Assembly (NCBI RefSeq): GCF_020360975.1
Contig: NW_025408669.1
Span: 372,001 to 436,000 of the forward strand
Direction of reading: 5' to 3'
Length of the DNA: 64,000 nt
Source of the DNA: Hirsutella rhossiliensis
Taxonomy: Eukaryota; Ascomycota; Sordariomycetes; Hypocreales; Ophiocordycipitaceae
Positions within the stretch are counted from its first letter, which is position 1. Every line of letters begins with the position of its first letter. This document shows positions 23,014-35,864 of this stretch, piece by piece. Under the pieces are notes generated by a model that was not told the DNA's origin, did not search any database, and worked only from the letters and a program-made list of their open reading frames with translations. The position numbers and the translations under genes were made by a program.

Positions 23014-26000
23014 GGCATTGGAAGACGGAAGCCAGACGGTCTTGGACGGTCGGCGAGGGACAGGAGGCGGCGGACAGGAGGCGGCGGACGGACACGAGAG
23101 GCGGGCGAGAGACGGCAAGGGGAAGTGAGGTAGAAGAAGGCGTCGGGTTAAAAGGAGGCGGCGAGGGTGCAAGAAGAATCATGACCAAAAGTTGAAGAAG
23201 CGCGACCAGGCACGCATGCCAAGCACGGGACAAGATAAGCTTACCCTGGGCGCCCCGCGAATCACATCTGCGGGAACACCTCCACTGTACCGGGGCAGTA
23301 CCGGGGAAAGGCGGCGCCACGAGGTACCTGGCCGGCTGCGTACGGGGTACAAGCAGCGCTTATTTCCTTAGCTCCAGGTGGTAATTATTGAGGCCCTGGA
23401 CTTATTGCCCCATATAAATTAGGGAAGTGGGGACGTCCACTTGTACGTACTGTCTTAAATCCTGGTCCACTGACTGTTCTACAGTACCTTAGGCAGGTAC
23501 CTACGTAATCAAGACAGCCGGACTTAGGGAGGCTCGAGAGAAGCCATTGTCGTTATCGTCATATACTAGTAGTATGCTGTAGCGGCAGCCTGGCTTTCCT
23601 CAATTGGGCCGCTGGCCACAAAGGTCTAGGCTAATGCTAACGTAGCCATGGCGAGCTTGAGATTATCGTCGGCTGCATCCTCGACCACAAAGCGGCTGTA
23701 GAAGCCACCAAGGACCAAAAAGCTCGTCATCACAATTTAAAGGCGTCGTGGAACAGGGCCTAAGTACTTAGGTACCTGGGTACCTAAGGTATTGTATGCA
23801 ACACGGCGACCTAAGGTACCTGCTGGACTTTTGGATGTGCAGGTTCTGCTGGGACACAACAAGCAAACTTGCTGCAGGCCGGGTCCGCTTCTTTTTCTTT
23901 TATCCGTGGCCATCGGTTGAGGAGGCCGGCGCTCGGACGACGTGACATGTGTAGTAGATGGCATTATTTGCACGGCGTGGCCGCCAGGACGCGGTCCGCA
24001 CGCGCTCGCGTGCTCTTTGTGTCTCGCGGGCCTTCTGCTTCTGTACCTGGCGAAGCGGCGCCCCCCGCCTCCCCCTCTCCCCCCCGCTGTGCTGCATCGA
24101 CTGTCGCGTGAGGCTAGGCAAAGTATCTTCATGTACCGACGACCTCACGTGCCCCGGGATACAAGGCAGTACCGCATGGCTGAAAACGAGGGCCGCGGCT
24201 GCTAACGATTCGCGGATTGCCATGCAAGCGGAAGCGATCTGGAACATTCGCAGCCTCGGTACCAGTACTAGCGCGACGTCGACGTGCAGCTCCGCCAGGC
24301 TCCTTGGCTCCCCCAGCACTCAATGGTTCCCCCGCAGCGCTGGAGGCGGGCTGTCGACGCTAACAACGGCGTTTGCCCGAGCTGGGTGGGGCTCCGCTGT
24401 AGGTACCTAGGTACCTAGGTGGATACTGTACCCTTGCCATTGTACATACTAGGTACCTAGGTATCGGCAGTAGGTACAGTACTTACCATTACAGCAGGCT
24501 TGAATACCTATCGGATAGGCGGAAACCATTATCTTGGGCCGTCCACGGCTTTCTACTCCTATATTTAAATCCCCCGCGGAGGCGCAATAGGTGGCACTGC
24601 AAACGGGTTCCTCCTCGTCGTGGCATTATTGGACGAGGACGCGCTCGACTGCGGATGCAATTGGTCATGTAAACGGTATAAGGGCGCATGTACCTCAAAC
24701 TCAGGCTGTGTATCCTATAGCCTCCTTTATTAAACGAGATTTAATAATAGTTATCATTGCACACAAAGGGGGCCGCCCTGGGGACATGTATGTACAAGGT
24801 ACATACGAGGTATCCGTACCGATGCTCGCATGGCGAGCAAACTCATCAAAGCCTTCCCCCGGGCCACGTCTCGGCACGGTGGGTGCTCGCCCTCGGCGGC
24901 ATAGGTCCGTCGACGATCCCCAAACAGCGTCCGCCGCGGCGCATCCTTGCCCCCTCGTATCGACAGGCTCTGAGACCCCCATCGTGGATCCTTGACCCGT
25001 CATCCCCTGAGACAGTCTGGACAGTCTACAGACGCCTTTATGGGTGTCATTGACGGCCGTGTTCCAGGTGCTGGAAAACAGAGCACGCATTAACTTATGG
25101 GTTACCGCCAAGAAGCCTTGGGCGCGCGTTGGGAGAAGGGCAGTGGAATGCTAATCCCTACGCCCCTGCTTCCAGCCCTTGGCTGCCCAACACCGTCTAG
25201 GACCAACCACCATGACGACTCAAGTGCTTTGTTGCCCTCTGTCTTTGATTGCCTCGCTTGGCCCGTCTGCTCGCAGGCTCTGTTTCGCCAACAAGAGCTT
25301 CCTCGCCCCTATGGCTGTCCGGGGGGGTTCAAGGATGCATATGTGTATTTAACCCGCAGGCAGCGCCCCCTTCGGTCCGCCGATGGCTCCATGCGCGGTT
25401 CTTTTGCAGGGGCTATAAATACGGGCCGACAGTAGGTACCAACACTGCCCTCTCCCAGGCGCCTTGGTCGCGTCCCTTCCACACGCAGTACATACATAAT
25501 ACATACATATGCACAAAGGCGGTGCTGAAAGTCAGTTCGGCCCTCGCAGCATGTGAACCAACAGATGATACTGCAGGCAGGCCTCGCGGGAGCCGCTCTG
25601 TCTGTCCAAGTGGCGACTACTCTGTATGGCTGGCCCATTCAATCTCTCGCGCCCGCGGTTCAAGGCTGCCGGGGGCCCTGGCACACGGGCACGGAGCAAT
25701 CAATCTGTCCTGAACCGTGTCGGAGATGACGTGAATCCGCCTTCAGAAGTCTCGTTCTCGGCAACGAGAGCGCCATCAAGCCGTCACGCCAACCACCGAC
25801 ACTTCACAGCCACCATTCCTCTGGCCGGGCACACAAGGAAAGGCGACGTGTGTGCTCCGGACAGGCCAGAGCGGACCGGGCTAGCACGAGTTGGAGGCAT
25901 CGTACTCACCATCTTTGCCCTGCGGGATGCAGAGTAGGCACTGTGTGTAGTTGAAAGGTGTCTCCGGCCACGGACGGCATGGCTCACAATAGCTCACAAT

Positions 26001-27180
26001 AGGTTAATTGACTTTACCTGTCCGTACAGTACATTCATTACACTTGGACGGACATGCGCCGTTGCCGCAAGCCCCCAGGCGACGCCACCTTGCCTGTGCG
26101 CAACGGATTGGCAGCTCGGTGGCGCTCCATCTCGTCCAACAGGTTCTCTCCCCGCCCCCTGACGCCCTTTCACTCTGGCTACGAGGTTGTAATTACCGTA
26201 TGTACAAGTAGTCATCAGAATCCCAAATGTCACCTGGCAAACGAACCATTACTCCGTTCTGCATGTCCGGGCGGCTTGGCAAACAACACAGGGAGCCCGC
26301 TCCGCTTGCTCCTCTGCCCGGGGCAGCCCTTGAGCGTCCCCGTTTGCCGGCCACGGTCCAAATGAGGAGCTGAAGCATCAACACTCGCATATGTGTAGGT
26401 ATACGTACATACATACATGCGTATCGAGTAACTCCGCCACCTTGTGCATCACGGTGCTGTCCAGGACTTTTTAGATGTCTGGGCCTCACGAGACTTGTTC
26501 CTTGCATCCATTGTTTGGTCACTGGGCTAGACGCGAAACCCCCCGGCCGAGAGTTTCTGACACCTTGCGCAAAAACGTCAAGTCATGTAATACGTCTCTA
26601 TTCGATTGCGGTGCAGGCTGCTCTCTACGGGCTGCATCAAGCTCCGACAGTCTTTCTGGCTGACCAAACTCGATCAAAAACCATGGACGAAAGCATATAG
26701 CGCTCAAAGATACGTCATGATACTTCATAGTAGACTCCTTTGTCGGCTGTTTCTCTGAATGACTTCTCGCCGTGGCCGTCGACATCGTCATCAGACCCAG
26801 CTTTAAAGTTTCAGCGGGGACTACTTCAACAGTAGGTGTGCAGTATATAGGCTGTCAGTTTACAGGTATCCACCTTCAAACATGGTTGCACAAGGATGAG
26901 AAGGCAACGTGTCCGGGAGACAATGCCAAGAAGCATACTGTACGTGGTATCGCCGACATCAAGGCACGGAAAAGGAAGCTTCATGTTTAAGCATCAAGTC
27001 GAGCCGTCCCGAAAGCGACACTGGGTCTATTTACCGCCAAGCGCGGCCCAGTCTGCGTCCATTGCCGCCATTCTGCCGCTCACGCCTCTCCTCTCCACGC
27101 CGATTTTCACCTGGGCCCAAGCTGCCGAGATCCTAAAACCAGTCCATCCGTCATTCGTCTATGGGGTCAGCCGCGTTAGC
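23014..27180. other. Long intergenic region
   Basis: About 4.2 kb of normal composition with no gene I can support. Short frames overlap on all strands without family motifs or coherent splice sites. It contains clustered GTACCTAGGTAC-like palindromes (about 23480-24480), a CATA microsatellite near 26405-26420, and the putative promoter of the membrane sulfatase-like gene next to 23014. A lineage-specific or noncoding RNA gene cannot be excluded. Confidence 0.5.
23480..24482. repeat. Cluster of GGTACCTAGGTACC-type palindromes
   Basis: Repeated palindromic words occur at about 23487-23505, 23765-23790, 23812-23821, 24400-24420 (GGTACCTAGGTACCTAGG) and 24449-24478. They are built from GTACCT/AGGTAC and TACCTAGGTA. 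Such words seem common between genes in some Sordariomycetes; their function is unknown. Confidence 0.6.
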
Positions 27181-28450
27181 CAGCCAGCATGTCGTCCAGC
27201 TAGCGTTTCTGCATTTCAACAATGTCGTGAGTCACGTCTTCAGCGTCCGTGAACCGGCGTCCAGAGCTCGCGCGGTTCCTCGATCGTCGAGACTTCGCTA
27301 ACGTGACGGCTACTCAGCACACACTTCTAATGGAGAGCGTATCGAGCGGTTCCTCACTCAGCTGCGGTCTTACCGCACGCGGTACGAGCACTTAGCCCCG
27401 TATACAGTCTTCAGCGGCGGCGTCTTCTCCCCATCATTAGAGGCGTCAAATCTTGTCGGGTGCACACATACTGCCGCTGCTTAAGGAACTGCGAGTCGAC
27501 CTAGGCTATTACGGCAACTACGGTGGATGCTCTTCGAGTTCTTGATCAAGCATACCGCGTCCGTTGCTATCTAGCCGACCCGAGGCAAATACTTTAACTT
27601 TAGCGAAGAAAGGCTCTACGAGCTGCAGACCATGGCCTCCTTGCAGGCGCCCGCACGTATCATGTGGCGGAACTGCAAGACCTCAAGGTTGGCTTCTTTG
27701 GCCTCTCCCGCACGTAAGTCGGCCTCCTCGTTAGCCATCTGCCCTTAGCTGGGCTTGTACCGGTGACTGGCCCTCCGACTACCGGGATCTAACCCCCTTG
27801 CAACGTAGCCTCGCCTGTCGAGGTCGTGCGAGAATGCTCACGCCACCCGCAGTTCGTCGACTATAGCTTCTCCAACAAGACTGCGCTCGAAAGTGGCTCG
27901 CGTATGGCGCCAGATGCATAAGGCAATGTCCGGATCGTAAAGAGCGGCACCGACTGGAACGGCTTGAGCTACGTGAGGCTCCAGGTCAATCGCACCGCGG
28001 CCGGCATGGCAAATGTTCAGAGTGTGGTGGTGGAGCAGGTCGTCGACCCGAGAAACTCGAGTTCGATCCCGCGCCGCTCTCGGAGAATCGGGAACGCATC
28101 AAGGAGAGCCTCCAGGGCGTCAATACTCACATGGATGAGCTGGGCATGGAGCCTCCCCTCCATACAATCGTCGCGCTCGAGGGCACCGGCTCCTAGATCT
28201 ATCGGCCGAACGGACGGCCGGCCATTCACGGTTGCCATGGCGGCCTTTATTGCCGACGGCTTCGACGGCAATGGCGGATACCCAGTTGCTGCTGCGCACT
28301 CTCGGCTATGCCCCCGACCATGGCGTCAAGCCGGGGCGGGAAACGGCCGACGACGAAGAAAGACGTATAAGGCAAGCTCGTGACTTAATAGTCGTCGAGT
28401 GGGATCACGCGGGACTGCTAGTCGTGGCATCCAGCACCGAGGGGCGGATT
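27180..28450 (+). pseudogene. Broken 5'-nucleotidase-type metallophosphoesterase
   Basis: Pieces in three frames follow the order of fungal 5'-nucleotidase-like metallophosphoesterases. LAFLHFNNV (27201-27227) matches the first metal-binding block, usually LHFNDVYH. YTVFSGGVFSPSLEAS (about 27402-27449) matches the FSGDAFNPS block. LLKELRVDLGYYGNYG (about 27475-27525) matches the GNHDFDFG block, with His changed to Tyr. LKVGFFGLSRT (27684-27716) ends at a GTAAGT donor, and a matching acceptor ACGTAG is at about 27804-27809. IVKSGTDWNGLSYVRLQV follows near 27937-27990. Frame changes (near 27470 and 28050), stops, and loss of the GGHDH region between 27810 and 27930 show that it is dead. The C-terminal relic GRPFTVAMAAFIADGFDG is near 28209-28270. 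An intact parent gene elsewhere would be expected. Confidence 0.7.
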
Positions 28451-28489
28451 ATAGCTGTCGACATGGGGGGCCGGTCGCCTCCCTAGTGT

Positions 28490-29079
28490 GTTGATTGATT
28501 GAACAGGGGAAGCTGTCATTGTCTGATGGAATTTGCCAGGAGATGAAGCTTTGGAGTCCACGGAGAACCTGTTTTCAACCGACATAGAAATGAATGCCAA
28601 CACATACATGAATAGGCTGTCACGAGGGCAGCGGACACTCTCGAACAATCGAAGCCGGGTAACTTTGCCCGAGACAGCGCACATGAAAGCGAGTGCGCTT
28701 GATCTTATGCTCTATGGTGGAAAGAGCTGCGGTCATTGCCAAAATACGGCATTTATTACAAAGCCGAGATGCCAGGTGGAATTGAGTTTACCGGCACCGC
28801 CCAGGGGAATTAGTTTGGCTTTTTGCGTCGACCCGTCCCGCGGTCCATCCCCCCTCCCCTTATCTCCCCGAGCGATATGGGACTCTGCCTAGAGGCTGAA
28901 AACGGCCATGTCCGTCTCCGTGATCACGGCGGTGCTTGGTCTACTGCAGGAGCCAACCTACAGTATAGCCGTCCATTCCTGGATGGACGGCGATCCCAGA
29001 GGCTAGCATTCATGCTTTGAGTGACCAAGGACGGGCCATGTGCTAATAAACGTCCGATGGCGACGCTGGGTCCAATCAT
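28490..29079. other. Intergenic region between pseudogene and transporter
   Basis: No conserved frame. It probably carries the 3' UTR of the minus-strand transporter; an AATAAA-like signal on that strand was not clear. Confidence 0.45.
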
Positions 29080-31062
29080 TCAGTGACCCCTGACCTCTTC
29101 GCTCACACTTCCCGTCTCGCTGGTGGCCCGATCCTCTCGGCGATAGTCGCTCGTCTCCCAGTCGCTCGACTTGATGGCGTTGACGCGGCGGACGTACATG
29201 GTGTCAATCTCCTCGAGCGTGCGGTCCTTGGATTCAATGACGAAGAAGAAGACAATGACGACGAGGGCGGCACAGCAAACGGCAAAGACGAGGCCGTATA
29301 GGTAGTCGATTTGGTCGGTGATGAAGCGAGTGCTGTAAGAGGGATACTGTTAGTCGACGGATCTCGACAGGTCTCCGGCGGGAGAAGGGGGAAAGGCAGG
29401 GAGTCTTCGACTTACAAGAAGGATAGCATGCTATATGATTTGCGGTTAGCAAGCTTGCCAAACAGAGACGGAATGCACGGCATCACATACAAGTTCCAGA
29501 ACCAGTTGGAGGCTGTGGCAAGACTCATGCAAGTGCCCCTGTACCGCGGCGGGTAGAGCTCGGCGTTGACTGTCCACACCAGCGGGCCCCAGCTGACGGC
29601 AAAGGCGGCAATCGCAAGGCACGAAAAGGCGACGAGGGCAGAGCCGGCCCTGGGTGTCTGCATCGGGTCGACAGGGTCTAGGGCAAAGTGGCCCACAAAG
29701 GCATAGACGCTTGGATCACGATTAGCTTCTCGTGTCCCTCTGAACATGTCGGCCGGCACAGGAGGGGGTATATGTCTGTCCGTCGACTTACAAGAAGCAC
29801 ACCATCATCCAGGCGGCACCAGCCATAAGCGTGACGCGACGGCCGAAGCGCTTGATGATCCACAGGCCGGCAATGGTGCAGACGACGTTGACGGAGCCGA
29901 GAATGGCCTGCGTCGTGTAGCTGTTGCTGATGCCCGTCGCCGCAAATACCGTCGTGCCAAAGTAGAAGAACAGGTTTGCGCCACTCAGCTGCTGACCGGC
30001 GCAAAGGACGACGCCAAGGACGGTGCGGTAGAGCATCCGGGGCCCCGTGAATATTTCCACGAAGCTAAACTCGGCGGCGCACTCGCTCTCCTCGTCGAGC
30101 TTGGCCTGGATGTCGGCAATCTGGCGGTTGACAATGTCCGAGTCGGAGGCCAAGCCGCTCAGCCGGGCGATGGAGACGCGTGCCTCGTGGATCCGGCCGC
30201 GGCTGTAGGCATACCGGGGGCTCTCGGGCAGGAAGAGCATGCTCGTGCCCAGGATCAGAGCCCACGCAAAGGAGAGGCCGTTGGGGATGCGCCACGAAGC
30301 GCTCGACTGCATCGACTCGGTGCCCCAGTTGACCATTTCAGCGGTCCAGATGCCCAGGGTGATGAGCAGCTGGTACGAGGAGATGATGACGCCCCGAATC
30401 ACGGCCGGCGCGCTCTCCGACTGGTACATGGGCACGACGACGGACATGGCGCCGATGCTCAGGCCGGTGACGAGGCGGCCGGCGGCAAACTGGGGCCAGC
30501 TGGTCGACGACGAGATTTCGATGGCGGTGCCGACGCAGGTGAAGAATGCCGAGAGGGAAATGGACAGGCGGCGGCCAATCGTGTCGGCCATCTTGCCGGC
30601 AACGAGGGCGCCAAACAGGGAGCCGATGCTGAGCAGACCGACGATGGTGCCCTGCCGGGAGGCGCTGAATGTGTACGAGCCGTCGGCCTGGAGCGAGCCG
30701 AAGCGCCGGGCATAGTCGCCCATGAGGAAGAAGCCCGAGATCTGGCCGCTGTTGTCCGGCCGTAAGTCATCGGCAAGCATTCAAGGCAGCCTGCCTTTGC
30801 CCCGGATCCAGCCCGGGGTAGCTCGGCCAGCGTGGAGTGGAGCAGCCAGACAAGATCAATGGACGCACCTGACATAGCCAAAGATGAAGCCGCCGAGACT
30901 GGCGACGGCCCCGAGGACGCACGCAAGAAGCGTCACCTTTTCCCGGGCCCTTTCCGTCTTCTTGCCGTCAGCGAGGACGCGGGAGCTCTTGTCCCGCTCG
31001 ACAACCCCGTTGACCTCGTGTTCCTGCGTCGCGGGACGCTCCCGCTGTCGAAGTGACTTCAT
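29080..31062 (-). CDS. MFS hexose/sugar transporter
   Basis: A plasma-membrane sugar porter of the major facilitator superfamily, predicted to import hexoses by facilitated diffusion or proton symport. Five exons join to 545 residues: 31062-30869, 30748-29792, 29709-29491, 29430-29416 and 29332-29080. All introns are GT-AG (60-120 nt), and exon 4 is only 15 nt. Family signatures: GFIFGYVSGQISG in helix 1 (across intron 1), ADTIGRR after helix 2, LPESPRY before the central loop, QQLSGANLFFYFG in helix 7, KRFGRR after helix 8, and SNWFWNFMLSFFTRFI, which the 15-nt exon completes. The tail after ESKDRTLEEID is short and hydrophilic. The start at 31062 is chosen because a longer in-frame extension to an ATG at 31251 adds a low-complexity segment absent from the family. 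Which sugar is carried cannot be told. Confidence 0.92.
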
Positions 31063-33877
31063 GATGCTCTCACGCCCGACGTGTGCGCTCGCAGTATGCG
31101 TTGACGCCCTGGGAAAGGGGGGATGCCGAAGTTGCACGGCCCGGTGAGTCGGAGCAGCACCACGGTAGAAAGGACAAGGTCTACAGGGTGGAGATGTCGA
31201 GAATAGAGCAGCAAGAAAGAGCAGGGTCAAAGGCGACGGGGCGTGGCTCATATCGTCGTCATACTTGGCGTGCCCACTGGAAGACAGGCCTTGGACCGCT
31301 TTTCAGGACGGCCGAGTCCGGCAAAAAGCTCCATCGCCTGGCACAAGACGACAAGGGGGAAACAGACGGAGCCTCGCCGTCCCATGATGCATGCCATCAT
31401 CGATGGATGGGGTGGGACTCGTTGACTGTGCGAACAGACACGCACACACCCAGGATACCTGCTGTAATCAGCAAAGGCGGCATCAACGAATGGACATCAA
31501 CAAATGGACCTCGTCCCGTGCCGTCACCGGCCAATTTCACAATCTCCAGCAGCCCACCCTGGATGGCCATCGTTTGGACGGGCCGGCCGGTGGTCCGATT
31601 TCTTGGGCCGCCCTGGCCCTCGCATGAAAGTCGACACGGATCGTCGGTCTCGTCACGACCGGGCTGCCATCGTGACCCGGGAACCACGAGTTCTCGGCAT
31701 AAGCTTCCCGTTGACGATGCCTCGGCGCGGTCCAGGGGCTCTGGACAATTTGAGACGAAGAGAGGAGGGGGCTCGACTCAGCGCTTTGTTTTGATTGGGA
31801 GCAACGATGTCAGTAGACAGCGCAGCTTTCAAGCATTCTCTCTCCTTTGCCAACTCAGACCAATAATAAGAGCAGTGGCATCTTGTGTATCAGCAGAAGC
31901 CGCCGTGTCATGAACGTCACACACACCAACCCATTTGTTGATGGTACGTCGTACCGGCGGGGAGTGGATAAGGCGACGGAAAGGGCCCTCGAAATTTTCT
32001 CAAGACGGGCCGATGAGCCCAAGGTCTGGGTGGAGACGGGTGTGGATTCCCAGAGTCAAGGCTGGCCTGCGCCGGACTCCGATAGGCCTCCGGGTTGACC
32101 CGGGCGATCCGGCGCCGCGGCATTGATGGCAACAGAAGTCGCGTGGTTGTGCAGGGCGTTGTCAATGCGTGGCCTGTTCACTCCAAGACGGCAGCCGTTG
32201 ATCAAGAGGAAGCTGGTCAAGACACTAGGGCTACCTGAGATGAGCCAGAGTTACCGATTCGGGCTCCCGGCAGGCCTTGATGTGGGAAGCAAGGCATTGC
32301 CATGACGCGTTGTCGGCTATATTCGTAGACGCTGCATATAAAATGCCTGTGACTCCGTACGAAACAAAACAAACATGCCGCGTACATATAGTTATATACA
32401 TACGTACAGCCACAAGAACCGTAAATTGTTGACACCTACTCCACCGCGATGCTTCAATGGCATGTTTTCCGGCTAGACTGCCGCCGCATGCATGGAAGAC
32501 TCTTATCTCGCCGTCCCTCTGCTCGCCCATGTCGCCTGACTTCTCCGAACGGAGTATTCGCCACCAATCTTGCCCCGATGCCAAAGTTGCTGCATACGCC
32601 ATGACCAGATACAAGCAGCCACTTTTGCGCCCGTGGGTGATTGCCGAGGGACAAACGAGGAGGACGGGATTCCATTATTGAGCTTAATAAACCTTCTGCA
32701 CAACACGTCGGATCACTTCTCTGCTTCCTCTGCCTCCTCTGCCTTCCCTCCTCGGTAGACGCTGTCGAGACTTCCTCCCAAAATATCCATGTAAGGTCTC
32801 ACTCAAGTCCCGTTATGCGTGCTACAGTAGAGTGAAGCGGGAGCGTCCGAGGTCGGTTGAGTCGCAGAGCATGCCGCAAGAGCACAGACGCGGCGATGAA
32901 TGGGACCAAGATATTGATGTAGCGCCAAAGTAAAGATGACATCGTTTAATTGGCCTGTTTTGAGCTCCTCCACGAAACCTTTGTCGAGATCCGTTCTGAC
33001 CCGCCTCCAAGGCCAACCCGTGCTTTAATGTTCAAGCGCCCCGATATCTCAAGGAATCTCTACACCACAGATCCTGCCCAGACATCGGACACTCCAATGC
33101 TCGTAGCTCTCAGCGCCAAGGTGTAGATCCACGCAGTGCTGTTAAAGTCTCACAAACATATTGTGCACATGTCAGATCGCCCCTGAATTGGCTCAAAAAA
33201 CGACTCCTGAAATCTCACCTTGCGCCTGAGTCCCTGAATTTATACTCGATGTAGATTTCCAGAAGTTTTGTGTGTGCGGATGCACTCCATGAGAGACTCA
33301 GGGCACAAATCTGCCAGGACCCTCCCTGTCAAGCGACAAGGTGTCATAAACGGCCAGAGCCGCACGACGAAATCGTCCACTTCGCTTGCAATCTCTCCCT
33401 TTACGGTGCATTGTAAGTGTCAATGTCAGTACGGGACAGAATCGTGGCGAGGAGATACCACGTTGACATCGATATGCGACCCTGGCTCATCATATCCTGT
33501 ATGATAATTCATTACACCGCATATGTTCTAACTTTATCAGACAGCATGCATCTCTCGAGTCTCAAATCGGATCCGAGCGTGTGTGTATCGCTGTGTTTAA
33601 CTCATGCCTTCGATTCTATGTCGAACCTCGCATATCACTCAACTCCTGCATGGCCGATGCCACATTTGCCTTGGTTGTCTGGGCCCTCGCGTGGATCCAA
33701 TACAACGAGGCGCTCTCAAAAACACCGAACCGATGCTATGACGTTGCGAAGTACCAATGCGCCTGCCATCATATCTAAGAAGCTTCTGGCTCCGACTTCC
33801 TTCCGACGCGGGATGAGCAAAGCATATGCAATACATCAAACATTGAACATGACGTAACGAATCCCTCACGCCAATCT
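31063..33877. other. Intergenic region upstream of the transporter
   Basis: About 2.8 kb with no recognisable gene. The part next to 31063 should hold the transporter promoter; the G-rich run GGGAAAGGGGGGATG near 31110 is a possible binding site for a C2H2 repressor, but this is weak. Short frames at 31083-31913 and 33417-33857 have no family motif. A TATA-like ATATAAAATG is at about 32336. Confidence 0.45.
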
Positions 33878-35864
33878 TCACGGATTAAAAGCCACCGGAT
33901 ACATGTGGTCGGCATTCCTCTTTAGGTGGCGCTTCTCTTCTTTGCTCGAATTCTTCAACAGGTCATTCCAGGTGATATTGGAGAAAGGCGGAGCATCCAC
34001 CTCGCAGACGGTTCCGGGCTGCGGCAGTGTTCCGTTGAGCCAATAGCTCGAGACGGTCTTGAGAGCGCACATTGAGGGCAGGTTGAGCGAGGTATGCTAC
34101 ATCAATTGGATACGTTAGCCACTGCAACGTGACTGCACGACGCGGATAGAATGGGGAAAAGAATCCATTCAACGTACGCCATAACCGTTGACCTCGAGAA
34201 CCACGCTGTCTTTGAATCCGGAGCTGACGTTGCGGGCCGAAGCAAGAGGGGTTTGGCCGTCGTAGGTATTTCCGACGAGCAGAACCGGCCTCCTGGGCCG
34301 GACGTGAAAGTCACCTCGGTAACGTTCCTTGGGTTCCAGCTTCCACTGCGAGCAGGTAATGGTTGGGAGGGAGACGACCCCGCCCATGATTTTGCTAATC
34401 TGGAAGAGGCGGTGGATAGAGGGAAGGACGTTGTCGAAGGTCTGGGCCCGTGCCGCTCGGTCGGAGCAATGGATGCCAAAGAAGGGCATAATCGAGGCCG
34501 CCGACTGATTGATATTGCTGTCCAAGTCGTTGTCAGATATCGAGGGGGCACCACCCATGCTATCAAGCACACGCTGTTCACTGATGTTGCCCGAGACAAG
34601 CATATCGAAAACATCGGTGAGGTTTTTCCACGCCGTTGTCGTGTAAAGAGCACCAGAAACCAAGCGACGAAGGACGTTGTTGTCAAGCGTCAGGGTCCCA
34701 ACTGGGATGGGGCGTCGCTTCAGAGTCTCAAAGAGATCCCAGACGGAACTTTCGAGGTCCGCAGCTGACTTCCCAGGCCGGGCAAGGGAGCATTGGTCAG
34801 GATTTGCAGCGCAAGCCTGGAAGATACCCGAGAAGACCTGGTCCGATTGCGCCCATTCCTCGTAGTCTCTATTGTTATTGAGAGTCAGTCAGCGCCCACT
34901 TGGCGTGTCCGTCCCGGCAAGTCACATCAGGTCATTAGGGGTCGGTGCCATACGCGAATGCATTGTAATACTCGTGCGGATTCTGAACCCCGTCTAGAAT
35001 CACCTTGTCCACCTTGTCAGGGAACATGGAGATGAGAGTGGCGCCAAGCGTCGACCCGTACGAGAATCCTGTTCTTCTTCGTGAGCAATTTGTCCCTTCG
35101 CAAACTTGTAGTGGGAGCAGAATCCTCAAGACCTACCCCAATACCGCACCAGACCATCCTCGCCCAGGGCCTCCGCAACCCGGACAATGTCTCTTGCGAC
35201 AAACGTCGTTCCAATCATCCTGCCGGTTTCGCTGTGCTTCTTCGCACAGAGGTTGGACACTATGGAGCCTCTTGACCAAAGTTTTCCCAGGGGAATCTCG
35301 TCCGGATCATTGGGAGCAATGGGATCTTCGAAGAAAGTCTGCATCCAGTAAGCACGATCGTAGCAGGTAAACGGCACCGTGTTGCCGGTCCCTCTGTCGA
35401 CTATTTAGCATAGACCCTTGAAGCCGCACTCGGAAGCCTGGCACTTACCGTGGATCGAAGGCAATGAGGTTATAGCGGCCGCCGCAGAGACTGGATGCGC
35501 GCCATTTTCAGCACCGATGTTCGCTAACGACTGAATGTGATTGCACTCACGCTTGCAAGAGACTGGCGAGATTTGCCAGTGTCTCGCGCGCAGTAAGACC
35601 CGGACCGCCAAAGTTGAGCATGATGCTCCCTTTGGCTGGCTGCGCCACGGCGGGGACTCGAAGCATTTCGAGGTTCAGCCTTGGGCTAGAAGCTGGCTCT
35701 GTGTAGTCGAGGGGCACTTCAAGGCGACCACAGTCGACAGGCAGTAGGCTGTCGATCTTTTTGGCGCATTGGGCCCATCGAATGGTTGAGTTTGCCCCCA
35801 AAGCCGCGCCCACGGTAGCGAACAGGGGGAACAACTGGACAAGTAGCCGCCCGGAAACCACCAT
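33878..35864 (-). CDS. Secreted alpha/beta-hydrolase with TAP-like C-terminus (exopeptidase family)
   Basis: Predicted secreted serine hydrolase related to bacterial tripeptidyl aminopeptidases, which release short N-terminal peptides. Six exons join to 545 residues: 35864-35551, 35490-35449, 35393-35137, 35068-34954, 34868-34178 and 34096-33878; introns are GT-AG, 55-85 nt. A signal peptide covers about residues 1-24 (LFPLFATVGAALG). The oxyanion loop NFGGPG is at 84-89, RYNLIAFDPRGTGNT spans exons 2-3, and nucleophile Ser207 sits in GFSYG, formed by the intron 3 join. The TAP-like domain follows, with Asp446 in GNTYDGQTP and His474 in GHTSL, which is created by joining exons 5 and 6. All triad residues are present. 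The start has a good context (GCCATGG). Substrate is unproven; esterase activity is possible. Confidence 0.92.

Noticed and set aside
22171..23133. 320-codon plus-strand open frame opposite the membrane sulfatase-like gene
   Set aside because: Gly/Glu/Asp-rich shadow caused by GC-rich codons of the real gene.
23014..23172. Upstream extension of the membrane sulfatase-like protein by 53 codons
   Set aside because: It begins with TTG, not ATG, in a Pro/Arg/Leu-rich segment; the first in-frame ATG at 23013 has a good context.
29746..30765. 339-codon plus-strand open frame opposite the sugar transporter
   Set aside because: Shadow frame; no domain, and the opposite strand has all MFS motifs.
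31063..31251. N-terminal extension of the transporter to an upstream ATG
   Set aside because: The added residues are His/Pro/Ser-rich low complexity, unlike the cytosolic N-terminus of the family; the ATG at 31062 gives normal length.
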